From NCBI GenBank assembly GCA_036555755.1, contig DATBKS010000201.1:1-13803 (forward strand): DNA of 13,803 nt, in the 5' to 3' direction. Made by a program: the position numbers and the translations under genes. Below, piece after piece: positions 1 to 6,304 of this stretch (position 1 is its first letter; each line of letters starts with the position of its first letter). The notes beneath the pieces are model-generated. The model was not told the origin of the DNA. It saw only the letters and a list, made by a program, of their open reading frames with translations, and did no database searches. The DNA comes from JAICJR01 sp036555755 (GTDB taxonomy: Bacteria > Actinomycetota > Thermoleophilia > Solirubrobacterales > Thermoleophilaceae).

Positions 1-1
1 G

Positions 2-274
2 GTCGGCTCGCAGGTCAACTACGCCACCGACTCGGTGTTCATGGGGATCGTCACGGCCTTCTTCGGGATGGTCTGCACACTGTTCATCACGGTGGCCGTC
101 GCCCGCCGCGTGGACCACGCGTGGAAGCTCGTCCGCCGCGCCGCGGGCTACGAGCAGAAGCGCGGCGCGCTGGAGCGCATCTTCATCATCACCGCAGGCG
201 TGGCCATCGTCGGCTTCGCCTTCTGGTTCCTGGTCATCGCCGGCCCCGGTCCGCAGGTCGCACCCAACTCATAG
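2..274 (+). CDS. C-terminal part of a two-pass membrane protein, function unknown (5' end outside window)
   Basis: The frame is open from the window edge to TAG at 272-274, leaving about 90 residues of a longer protein. Two hydrophobic stretches are visible. The first starts at about FMGIVTAFFGMVCTLFITVAV and is followed by a basic cytosolic-looking loop (ARRVDHAWKLVRRAAGYEQKR). The second runs from about IFIITAGVAIVGFAF and is followed by a short polar tail rich in Pro and Gly. The positive-inside rule places the loop between the helices in the cytoplasm and both ends outside. No catalytic motif is seen and I do not recognise the family. The stop codon overlaps the ribosome binding site of the next gene, so the two are probably one operon with coupled translation. 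A start within the window (GTG 35 or ATG 41) is possible but would begin inside a helix, so a truncated longer gene is more likely. Confidence 0.6.
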   Translation, partial: VGSQVNYATDSVFMGIVTAFFGMVCTLFITVAVARRVDHAWKLVRRAAGYEQKRGALERIFIITAGVAIVGFAFWFLVIAGPGPQVAPNS

Positions 275-277
275 GAG
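273..277 (+). promoter_or_regulatory. Ribosome binding site overlapping the upstream stop codon
   Basis: AGGAG shares two bases with the TAG stop (272-274) of the membrane-protein gene and lies 4 nt before the ATG at 282. The spacing is a little short but fits the start chosen for the aminotransferase. It implies that ribosomes finishing the first gene can re-initiate on the second. Confidence 0.6.
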
Positions 278-281
278 CGGC

Positions 282-1403
282 ATGGGCCTGCTCGACTACT
301 ACCGCCAGTTCGAGGACATCGATCAGGAGGAGTGGAACGCCGGGCTCCGCGAGCGGCGCGCGCAGGAGAAGGCCACGGCGCTGCAGCGCGTCGTCAACGT
401 GGACCTCTCCGGCACCGAGTGGCCGGACATGCCGAACTCGGAGGTGGTGAACGCGGCGATCGCGCGCGCCCGCGGACGGGTGAACGGCTACCCTGACCGC
501 CACGCCGCGGGCATCCGCTCGCTGCTCGCCGAGCGCCACGCAGTGGCCGCGGAGCAGATCGTGGTTGGCAACGGCGCCGCCGAGCTGTTGCAGGCGGCGG
601 CCTTCGCTTTGCTGGCCCCGGGCGACGAGCTGGTCACGCCCTGGCCCTCGTACCCGCTCTACCCGCTGATGGCTTCCCGCGCGGGGGCCCGCCCGGTGCC
701 GGTTGACCTCGCCGCTGGGCGCGCCGACACGGGCGCACTATTCGACGCCGTCACAGAGCGCACCCGCGTCGTCGTGCTGTGCAACCCCAACGACCCGACC
801 GGCTCGTATCTCACGGCCGACGAGGTGCGCCGCATGGCGAGCGCACTCCCGGAGCACGTGCACCTGCTCGTGGACGAGGCCTACATCCAGTTCCAGGACG
901 TGGAGGACGAGGACGCCGTGCTCCGCCTCGTGGACAACCTCGAGCGTGTGCTGGTCTTCCGCACCTTCTCGAAGATCTACGGGATTTCGGGCCTGCGCTG
1001 CGGCTACGCCGTGGGCTCCGCGGGCGCCACGCGCCTGCTCGATGCCGTGGCCCCCGCGCTCGGCGTCAACGCGCTCACCCAGGCGGCCGTGGAGTACGCG
1101 CTGCGCTTCGGGGAGGACGAGATCGACCGCCGCCGCGAGCTCGTCATCGAGCAGCGCAAGCGCCTTGAGCGCGCACTCCACGACCTTCCGGTGGACGCCC
1201 CGGAGAGCCAGGCCAACTTCGTCTGGCTGCACGCCACCGGCCTGAGCGGCTCCCAGCTCGCCGGCCACCTCGAGCAGGAAGGTGTGACCGTGGCCGCCGG
1301 CGGCCCACTGGGCGCCGACGACCACGTGAGGGCCTCGATCAGGGGAGCAGTAGCGACCGACCGCCTGCTCGAAGGCCTGGCCAAACTAAGAACTGAGAAC
1401 TAA
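282..1403 (+). CDS. Class I/II PLP-dependent aminotransferase, histidinol-phosphate aminotransferase (HisC)-like
   Basis: A 373-residue fold-type I aminotransferase, close to the usual HisC length of about 350-370. Visible landmarks are GYPD (69-72), the cofactor-phosphate region GNGAAEL (96-102), the NPNDPTG loop (168-174), DEAY (198-201) with the Asp that pairs with the pyridine nitrogen, and TFSKIYGISGLRCGY (228-242), in which Lys231 should form the Schiff base with PLP. Arg350 near the C-terminus is a good candidate for the substrate-carboxylate Arg. HisC converts imidazole-acetol phosphate plus glutamate to L-histidinol phosphate, but this subfamily also covers aromatic and other aminotransferases. 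No other his gene is in the window, so the substrate is open. The first 40 residues are charged and unlike the short N-terminus of typical HisC. The gene follows a membrane-protein gene with an overlapping ribosome binding site. Its stop lies inside a heptamer repeat and overlaps the stop of the convergent methyltransferase by 4 nt. Confidence 0.88.
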   Translation: MGLLDYYRQFEDIDQEEWNAGLRERRAQEKATALQRVVNVDLSGTEWPDMPNSEVVNAAIARARGRVNGYPDRHAAGIRSLLAERHAVAAEQIVVGNGAAELLQAAAFALLAPGDELVTPWPSYPLYPLMASRAGARPVPVDLAAGRADTGALFDAVTERTRVVVLCNPNDPTGSYLTADEVRRMASALPEHVHLLVDEAYIQFQDVEDEDAVLRLVDNLERVLVFRTFSKIYGISGLRCGYAVGSAGATRLLDAVAPALGVNALTQAAVEYALRFGEDEIDRRRELVIEQRKRLERALHDLPVDAPESQANFVWLHATGLSGSQLAGHLEQEGVTVAAGGPLGADDHVRASIRGAVATDRLLEGLAKLRTEN

Positions 1404-1404
1404 G
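1384..1404 (+). repeat. Three tandem 7-bp units AACTRAG carrying stop codons in all three + frames
   Basis: Three units abut exactly: AACTAAG (1384-1390), AACTGAG (1391-1397) and AACTAAG (1398-1404). Because 7 is not a multiple of 3, the stops TAA (1387-1389), TGA (1394-1396) and TAA (1401-1403) fall in three different reading frames. Units 1 and 3 also read TAG on the minus strand (plus positions 1386-1388 and 1400-1402). The last unit supplies both the aminotransferase stop (TAA 1401) and the convergent methyltransferase stop (TAG, 1400-1402). A related copy lies at 2955-2968. The AT-rich motif stands out from the GC-rich surroundings. Confidence 0.75.
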
Positions 1405-2197
1405 AGCTCTTCGTTCCGAGGACAATGAGGTACTGACCCGGGAGCCCGTCTTCCGAGTTGTGCTCCTCAAATAGCGCAATGAGGTCCTTGCGCATCGCGT
1501 CCCAGCGGCCCTCAGGCTCGAGGGCACGCCGGGCCATCACAACCGGTCCGAACTTCTCCGCGTAGAACGAGACGTAGTGGTCGGCTGAGTCGAACCGGAA
1601 CACCACCTCGTCGCGGGCGAACTCGAGCGCGATGCCGGTGCCGTCGAACAGCTTGCGCACGTGCTCCGCGTTCCCCCACGCGATCGGCGGGGCCACCGGC
1701 GGAGGCGGTGCGTCGAGATGGGCACCGACCGCCCTGAAGAAGTCGCCCACCGTGCCCTCGGGCGTCCAACTGCAGATGCCGATGCGACCGCCCGGCCGCA
1801 GCACCCGGGCGATCTCCCGGGCCGCCACGTACTGCCGCGGGGCGAACATGCAGCCGAAGGTGGACAGCACGACGTCGAAGGTGTCGTCCGGGTAGGGCAG
1901 GGCTTCGGCGTCGCCCTCCACCCAGTCGACGGCCACGCCGGCCTCCGAGGCGTGCTTGCGCGCGGCGACGAAAAGCTCCGGGGTCACGTCGAGGCCCACG
2001 ACGTAGGCGCCGGCCTCCGCAGCGGGAATCGACGCGTTGCCCGTGCCGCACGCCACGTCCAGGACGTGCTCGCCCTCGCTCACGCGGGCACGGCGAACGA
2101 TGCCTCCGCCGACGTCCCAGATCATCTGAGCCACGGCGTCGAAGTCGCCTGCTGCCCAGAGTTCACGGGCCTGTGTTTGTGTCTGTGTTCTTGTCAT
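1400..2197 (-). CDS. Class I SAM-dependent methyltransferase (UbiE/Methyltransf_11-like)
   Basis: A 265-residue Rossmann-fold methyltransferase. The SAM-binding motif I is VLDVACGTGN (45-54), the ribose-binding acidic residue follows at about Asp70 (GLDVTPE), GDAEALPY (95-102) is the adenine-contacting motif II region, and RVLRPGGRIG (131-140) precedes beta-5. The C-terminal 120 residues are a variable cap that should contact the acceptor, so the substrate cannot be read from the sequence. The ATG at 2197 is the only start codon in this frame near the 5' end. It is followed by an odd Thr/Gln run (TRTQTQTQ) encoded by alternating ACA/CAR codons. No good ribosome binding site precedes it. The gene is divergent from the HxlR-type regulator at 2283, a common arrangement for a regulator and its target, and its 3' end overlaps the aminotransferase by 4 nt. 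It resembles the methyltransferase at 13081-13803. Confidence 0.87.
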   Translation of the reverse strand: MTRTQTQTQARELWAAGDFDAVAQMIWDVGGGIVRRARVSEGEHVLDVACGTGNASIPAAEAGAYVVGLDVTPELFVAARKHASEAGVAVDWVEGDAEALPYPDDTFDVVLSTFGCMFAPRQYVAAREIARVLRPGGRIGICSWTPEGTVGDFFRAVGAHLDAPPPPVAPPIAWGNAEHVRKLFDGTGIALEFARDEVVFRFDSADHYVSFYAEKFGPVVMARRALEPEGRWDAMRKDLIALFEEHNSEDGLPGQYLIVLGTKSS

Positions 2198-2270
2198 GCG
2201 GACAGGCTCGAATCCGCGCTGCCTCCAATCAACTGCAAAATCTGAAGTGCCAGCCTTTTCGTCGCTCGCT

Positions 2271-2276
2271 TAGGCT
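2271..2276 (+). promoter_or_regulatory. Candidate -10 box for a leaderless HxlR-family gene
   Basis: TAGGCT fits the actinobacterial TANNNT -10 consensus and ends 6 nt before the ATG at 2283. Transcription starting about 7 nt downstream would begin at the A of the start codon. No Shine-Dalgarno sequence precedes that ATG, which agrees with a leaderless mRNA. No clear -35 element was seen at the expected distance. The rest of the 85-bp divergent gap (2198-2282) holds no obvious inverted-repeat operator, although it must contain the promoter of the methyltransferase too. Confidence 0.4.
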
Positions 2277-2282
2277 TGCCCC

Positions 2283-2960
2283 ATGACGGGCTATGGCCAG
2301 TTCTGCCCGATCGCCCAGGCGGCGGAAGTTCTCACCCAGCGCTGGACCCCGCTCGTGGTCCGCGAGCTGGTGGCGGGCAGCAGGCGCTTCAACGAGATCC
2401 AGCGCGGCGTGCCGCTGATGTCCTCATCTCTCCTGACGCAGCGGCTGCGCACCCTGGAGCAGGTGGGCGTGGTCGAGCGCGAGGGCAGCGACTACGTGCT
2501 CACCCAGGCGGGCTGGGAGCTCAAGCCGATCATCGACCAGATGGGAATCTGGGGCGAGCGCTGGGTGAGGCGCGAGGTGAGCCGGGAGGACTCTGACCCG
2601 GCGTTCCTCATGTGGGCAATCAAGCGCACGGCCAAGCCGGACGAGCTGCCGGAGGAGCGGACCGTCGTCCATTTTCGATTGACCCAGGGTCCTCAGAAGA
2701 CTCGCTACTGGTGGCTAGTGCTGACGCCGGGCGACGCCGATCTCTGCCTCAAGGATCCGGGCTTCGGAGTCGACCTCACCGTTCGCAGCGCGCCGACCAC
2801 GCTCGTGAGCGTGTGGCTCGGAGACACCGGGCTGGCTGCGGCACTGCGCAGGCGAGAGATCGAGCTTGACGGCCCGGCGCACATGAAGCGCGCCTTCCCG
2901 AAGTGGTTCGGATTGAGCTCACTCGCTCAGATAGAGCGCCCGAGGACGCTAACGAACTAA
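2283..2960 (+). CDS. HxlR-family winged-helix transcriptional regulator with an extra C-terminal domain
   Basis: The first ~100 of 225 residues are an HxlR/MarR-like winged helix. Key landmarks are CPIAQAAEVL (8-17), RWTPLVVREL (20-29), RRFNEIQRGVP (34-44), a recognition helix around SSSLLTQRLRTLEQVGVVER (47-66) and a short wing ending in YVLTQAG. Cys8 is at the position of the conserved N-terminal Cys that several HxlR proteins (for example YodB and QsrR) use to sense oxidants or quinones; whether it does so here is unknown. HxlR proteins are usually 100-130 residues long. The extra ~120 residues (TVVHFRLTQG to the end) look like a mixed alpha/beta domain that resembles sterol-carrier/SCP2-like folds, and may bind a hydrophobic ligand or mediate dimerisation. 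The gene is divergent from the methyltransferase, its most likely target besides itself. Its stop lies in an AACTAAG repeat unit, 3 nt from the stop of the convergent patatin gene. Confidence 0.85.
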   Translation: MTGYGQFCPIAQAAEVLTQRWTPLVVRELVAGSRRFNEIQRGVPLMSSSLLTQRLRTLEQVGVVEREGSDYVLTQAGWELKPIIDQMGIWGERWVRREVSREDSDPAFLMWAIKRTAKPDELPEERTVVHFRLTQGPQKTRYWWLVLTPGDADLCLKDPGFGVDLTVRSAPTTLVSVWLGDTGLAAALRRREIELDGPAHMKRAFPKWFGLSSLAQIERPRTLTN

Positions 2961-2968
2961 GAACTACT
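2955..2968 (+). repeat. Second, degenerate copy of the stop-carrying heptamer repeat
   Basis: AACTAAG (2955-2961) is followed directly by AACTACT (2962-2968), which matches the unit at 5 of 7 positions. The 11-mer AACTAAGAACT is identical to 1384-1394. As at the first site, the unit is read AAC-TAA-G at the end of a + gene (stop 2958-2960), and the next unit supplies the TAG stop of the convergent - gene (plus positions 2964-2966). Confidence 0.55.
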
Positions 2969-4211
2969 CCGCCTGGCGCAACAACGCACCAGTGGTCTGC
3001 TCGAGGATCCGCCGCCATGCGGTGGTGCGCTCGCGCTCCTTCTCGAAGTGCTTCATCACCCTGCGCACGCGCGTGGCCGATATCTCGATGCCGTGCTTGG
3101 CACACACCTCGGCGAAGTGGTCGTAGTCCTTGGCGAGCTTGATCGTCACCGACTCGAACCCGTGCCGCGCGATCTCGACCCGCTTCGTGAAGTTCATGAT
3201 GTTCGTCTCGAACATCAGCTCGTCGTTGGGCTCCGGCTCGATGAGGATGATGTCGACGCCCTGGTACTTCTCCGACCACTGCTTCACCGACTCGTGCAGG
3301 CGCTGGTAGGTGAGCAGCTTGAACGCCTGGTAGCCGATCTGCGGGAAGCCCATGTCGGTGACGCGCCGCACGCGGCTGCCGAACATCGTGGGGATCATCT
3401 TCTGGAAGTCGTTCACGTACGGAACGAGCGGGTTGATCACCACGACAAGCTTGGCGCCATGCTCGACGGCGACGTCGAGGTTGGTGGTGGAGCGCAGGCC
3501 GCCGTCCACGAGGTGCCGGCCCTTCACCTCGACCGGCTTGTAGACCATCGGCAGCGCGGTCGAGGCGGCGACGGCGGTCGGGATCGGCACGTCGTCCCAG
3601 CCCTGCTCGCCGAGCACCACGCGCTCACAGGTGTCGAGGTCGGTCGCCGGGAGGTAGAGCTCGCGGCCCAGCACGCGGAAGTCGGCGGTGCGGTCGAGGT
3701 CGCCGAGCACGTCGCCGAGATAGCTCTCGATGCCCGAGCCGTCGTAGACACCTGGCGGGAGGCCCTCGGCGAGCCCCACGACGATGTCCATCATGGACAC
3801 CGACCGCAGGTTGCTAGCGAGCGTGCGGGCAATGCCCGCCACGCGCAGCGGCAGCAGGGCGGCGCTCTTCGCGAAGTCGAGGTAGTTGGGGCGGAGCAGC
3901 GTGCCGAGGTCGATGTCGCGGAAGGGCGTGGGCACCTGCTGGTTGACCACGCGCATCATCTCCTCGGGCGTGACGCCGTTGGCGGCCATGCTCGCGATGA
4001 ACGAACCGGCGCTCGTGCCCACGTAGACGTCGAACTCGTTCACCGTCCGGTTGACGGCCAGCAGGTCGAGTGCGCGCAGCGCGCCGATCTCGTAGACGCC
4101 GCCCGTGAAGCCGCCGCCGCCGAGCACCAGAGCCGTCTTCGACCGGCTTCGGCGAGTCCTCCGACCGGACCGGTTCTGCGCCGGCTTCTCTAACTTGACG
4201 ACCTTGCCCAT
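2964..4211 (-). CDS. Patatin-like phospholipase / acyl hydrolase
   Basis: A 415-residue protein with the full patatin Ser-Asp dyad layout. The glycine-rich oxyanion loop is LGGGGFTGG (30-38), the nucleophile elbow is GTSAG (65-69) with Ser67, and the catalytic Asp is in DGG (236-238). A basic stretch (NRSGRRTRRSRSK, 13-25) precedes the domain. There is no signal peptide or membrane helix, so it should act in the cytosol, perhaps at the inner face of the membrane. Patatin-type enzymes deacylate phospholipids or other acyl esters; the true substrate is not evident. The region after the catalytic Asp (about 240-415) is a long, charged alpha/beta tail ending in a helix rich in Arg and Glu. The gene is divergent from the dacB-like gene and ends 3 nt from the HxlR gene. 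ATG 4211 is preceded by AGGGG at a weakly suitable distance and by a CATAAT -10-like box. Confidence 0.88.
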   Translation of the reverse strand: MGKVVKLEKPAQNRSGRRTRRSRSKTALVLGGGGFTGGVYEIGALRALDLLAVNRTVNEFDVYVGTSAGSFIASMAANGVTPEEMMRVVNQQVPTPFRDIDLGTLLRPNYLDFAKSAALLPLRVAGIARTLASNLRSVSMMDIVVGLAEGLPPGVYDGSGIESYLGDVLGDLDRTADFRVLGRELYLPATDLDTCERVVLGEQGWDDVPIPTAVAASTALPMVYKPVEVKGRHLVDGGLRSTTNLDVAVEHGAKLVVVINPLVPYVNDFQKMIPTMFGSRVRRVTDMGFPQIGYQAFKLLTYQRLHESVKQWSEKYQGVDIILIEPEPNDELMFETNIMNFTKRVEIARHGFESVTIKLAKDYDHFAEVCAKHGIEISATRVRRVMKHFEKERERTTAWRRILEQTTGALLRQAE

Positions 4212-4227
4212 GAGCGCCCCTGTTCCG

Positions 4228-4233
4228 ATTATG
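4228..4233 (-). promoter_or_regulatory. Candidate -10 box between the patatin and dacB-like genes, possibly bidirectional
   Basis: On the minus strand this reads CATAAT (5 of 6 matches to TATAAT) and lies 16 bp upstream of the patatin ATG. On the plus strand the overlapping GATTAT (4227-4232) lies 17 bp after TTGCCC (4204-4209). It is the only AT-rich island in the 75-bp gap. Each hexamer is weak by itself, so this is a candidate only. Confidence 0.3.
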
Positions 4234-4287
4234 GCAATGAAGAGGCTGACCGCTACCCAGGACGTGTTGCGCTGTTGTTGCTCCTGA
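4231..4287 (+). other. Possible 18-codon upstream ORF ending in three Cys codons, abutting the dacB-like start
   Basis: ATG 4231 (or ATG 4237) opens a short frame ending in codons for Cys-Cys-Cys-Ser and a TGA at 4285-4287. The A of that stop is the first base of the ATG chosen for the dacB-like gene (TGATG). This geometry would allow coupling or attenuation. Cys-rich upstream ORFs that sense cysteine supply are known from mycobacteria. No ribosome binding site precedes it, and the run may be chance because TTG-rich sequence reads as Cys in this frame. Confidence 0.15.
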
Positions 4288-6242
4288 TGCGGCGATTCGG
4301 CGTATTTGCGGCGCTAGTTGGGACTTTTTTCGTCCTGGCGGGGGCTGCCCAGGCACAGAGCATCGGCTCCCAGCTCGCCCGCGGGATGCGCGGCGCGGGC
4401 GCGCACGCGGGCGCCTATGTGCGCGATGCCACAACCGGAAAGGTGCTGTTCAGCCGCCGCTCCACCACCCCGCGGATCCTCGCGTCCAACACCAAGCTGT
4501 TCACGAGCGCCGCGATCCTGGCGAGGCTCGGGCCCGAGGCCACCCTCCCCACCCAGCTCGAAAGCGACGGCACGACTGACCCCGCCACGGGCATCTTCAC
4601 CGGCGACGTGTACCTGGTCGGCGGCGGCGACCCCACCTTCGGCACGTCGTCCTTCATTCGCAAGTTCTTCGGGAGCGGCACCAAGATCGAGGACCTGGCC
4701 GACGAGCTCGAGGCCACCGGCATCACGCGGATCAACGGCCGGATCCTCGGCGACGAGTCGCGCTGGGACTCGCTGCGCGGGATTCCCGACTCCGGCTTCG
4801 GCCTCGACCATGACCTCGGCGGCCCGCTGAGCGCGCTCACCTTCGACCGCGGACTCGCCAACGAGCGGGGCAGCGCCGTGCAGTCCAATCCGCCGCTGTT
4901 CGCGGCGCAGAAGATGTCCGCCGCTCTGAAGGGCCGCGGCATCCGCGTGACGCGCAAGGCGTCCGTGGGCAGTTCGCCCGGCGACGCGAAGGTGCTCGCT
5001 TCGGTGGAGTCGCCGACCCTGGCCACGCTGCTGAAGCTCCAGAACAAGGAGTCCGACAACTTCTTCGCGGAGACGATGCTCAAGGACCTGGCGTCGTCGA
5101 GCGGCTCCCAGGGCACCACGGCCCGCGGTGCGGCGGCCGCGGTGCGCTACGCGCGCCGCCTCGGGTCGCGCGTGCGAATGGTGGACGGCTCGGGCCTCGA
5201 TCGCCGCGACCAGGCCGCGCCCAGAGAGGTCGTCGACCTGCTCGAGGGCGAGCGCAAGCGCGACCCGGATGAGTTCAAGGCGCTGCTGGGGTCGCTGCCG
5301 ATCGCCGGCCGCGACGGCACGCTTGTGGACCGCATGCGCCACGGTTCGGCGCGCAGCCGCTGCCACGCGAAGACCGGCACCTTGTCCGACGTGAGCACGC
5401 TCTCGGGCTATTGCTTCTCCCGCGGCGGCGACGTGATCGAGTTCTCCCTGCTGATGAACCGCGTGAACGTGTTCTCCGCCCACCGCGTTCAGGACCGGAT
5501 GACCAACACGATGGCGGCATACCGCGGCACCGGCACGGCCAAGTCCTCGGCGGTCAAGAAGACCCTCGACATGGCCAGCGCCAAGAAGGTCGCGGGAGCA
5601 TTCGCGAGCGACTGCGGCGCCTGCATGGCCGGGGTCAGCGACTGCGCCCGCCTGTCGCCGCGCCGCATCGACTGCGTCGTCGCTGAGAACGGCACGTGCA
5701 ACGACGTGGTGGTCACGACTCTGTTCACCAACGGCTTCCTCTACAACGCCATTTATCCCTGCAAATCCGACACTCCCACCACGGCGGCGGCTCAGGTTCA
5801 GCTGAAGCCGCCCGGAGGGCTGCACTACACCCCGCTGTCGCCCGCGTCGTTCGAGTTCGCCTCGGACGTCTTCCCCAAAAACCTGCCGTACCCGCGCTAT
5901 CCCGTGCGCCACTACCACGGCGTCACCTCGCAGCCTCACCACAACCCGGTGGACATCTGGACCGACCGCAAGCACAACGTGCTCGGCGTTTCCGGGGCGA
6001 GCTTCGACGCCGCCTGCTTCCATGGTGCGGACTTCGTCCCGTTGGGCGGCCATAAGCTCACCCACCACGGCACCGTGCTCAACGCCACGCGGGCAAAAGC
6101 GGCCGGCGGCCATCCCGCCTTCAAGCTCTTCGCCCGGCTCAAGGGCAAGCACTTTTCGGGCTCCTTCCGCCTGCTGCACCTGAGCTGCCAGAAGAAGCCG
6201 ATCGAGTTCAGCGCGAAGCTGGTCGGCAAGCCCGGCTTCTAG
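4287..6242 (+). CDS. dacB: D-alanyl-D-alanine carboxypeptidase/endopeptidase, PBP4 type (peptidase S13), with long C-terminal extension
   Basis: The protein is exported: MRR, then a hydrophobic core (FGVFAALVGTFFVLAG) and an AQA|QS cleavage site after residue 23. All three penicillin-binding motifs are present: SNTK (67-70, catalytic Ser67 and Lys70), SDN (256-258) and KTG (362-364). The large insertion between SNTK and SDN is typical of S13 enzymes. It should trim or cleave peptidoglycan stem peptides outside the membrane. The catalytic part ends near residue 420. About 225 further residues are not part of S13 enzymes: a Cys-rich segment (about 438-492; DCGACMAG, SDC, IDC, GTC, YPC) and then an aromatic/His-rich segment (HYHGV, PHHNPV) ending in basic beta-like sequence. 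ATG 4287 was preferred over in-frame TTG 4275 or 4278 because it gives a normal signal peptide. No good ribosome binding site is seen for any of them. The gene is divergent from the patatin gene. Confidence 0.87.
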   Translation: MRRFGVFAALVGTFFVLAGAAQAQSIGSQLARGMRGAGAHAGAYVRDATTGKVLFSRRSTTPRILASNTKLFTSAAILARLGPEATLPTQLESDGTTDPATGIFTGDVYLVGGGDPTFGTSSFIRKFFGSGTKIEDLADELEATGITRINGRILGDESRWDSLRGIPDSGFGLDHDLGGPLSALTFDRGLANERGSAVQSNPPLFAAQKMSAALKGRGIRVTRKASVGSSPGDAKVLASVESPTLATLLKLQNKESDNFFAETMLKDLASSSGSQGTTARGAAAAVRYARRLGSRVRMVDGSGLDRRDQAAPREVVDLLEGERKRDPDEFKALLGSLPIAGRDGTLVDRMRHGSARSRCHAKTGTLSDVSTLSGYCFSRGGDVIEFSLLMNRVNVFSAHRVQDRMTNTMAAYRGTGTAKSSAVKKTLDMASAKKVAGAFASDCGACMAGVSDCARLSPRRIDCVVAENGTCNDVVVTTLFTNGFLYNAIYPCKSDTPTTAAAQVQLKPPGGLHYTPLSPASFEFASDVFPKNLPYPRYPVRHYHGVTSQPHHNPVDIWTDRKHNVLGVSGASFDAACFHGADFVPLGGHKLTHHGTVLNATRAKAAGGHPAFKLFARLKGKHFSGSFRLLHLSCQKKPIEFSAKLVGKPGF

Positions 6243-6246
6243 CCCG

Positions 6247-6276
6247 TTGGCCGCGGGAGCGGGCCCGTGTTAGGTT
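6247..6276 (+). promoter_or_regulatory. Candidate -35/-10 promoter of the beta-helix protein gene
   Basis: TTGGCC (6247-6252) and TAGGTT (6271-6276, fits TANNNT) are separated by 18 bp. Transcription would start near 6283, giving a leader of about 20 nt before ATG 6305. It starts 5 bp after the dacB-like stop, so the beta-helix gene could be transcribed independently. This is the best-formed promoter candidate in the window. Confidence 0.45.
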
Positions 6277-6304
6277 GGAGTTGAGGCGCCGAGACGGACT
6301 CGCA

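Noticed and set aside
4275..4286. TTG 4275/4278 as start of the dacB-like gene
   Set aside because: It only adds four residues (MLLL) before the Arg-Arg of the signal peptide. ATG 4287 gives a normal n-region and needs no rare start.
3048..6179. Long open frames opposite the patatin gene (3048-4193 plus) and opposite the dacB-like gene (4314-6179 minus)
   Set aside because: They lie antisense to genes with complete catalytic motifs, consist of Arg/His/Ala/Gly-rich low-complexity sequence with no family pattern, and are expected in GC-rich DNA.
6242..6267. Intrinsic terminator after the dacB-like gene (GCCCG / CGGGC, and the palindrome CGGGCCCG)
   Set aside because: The stem is short with a 13-nt loop and there is no T-run after it. 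The same stretch overlaps the promoter candidate of the next gene.
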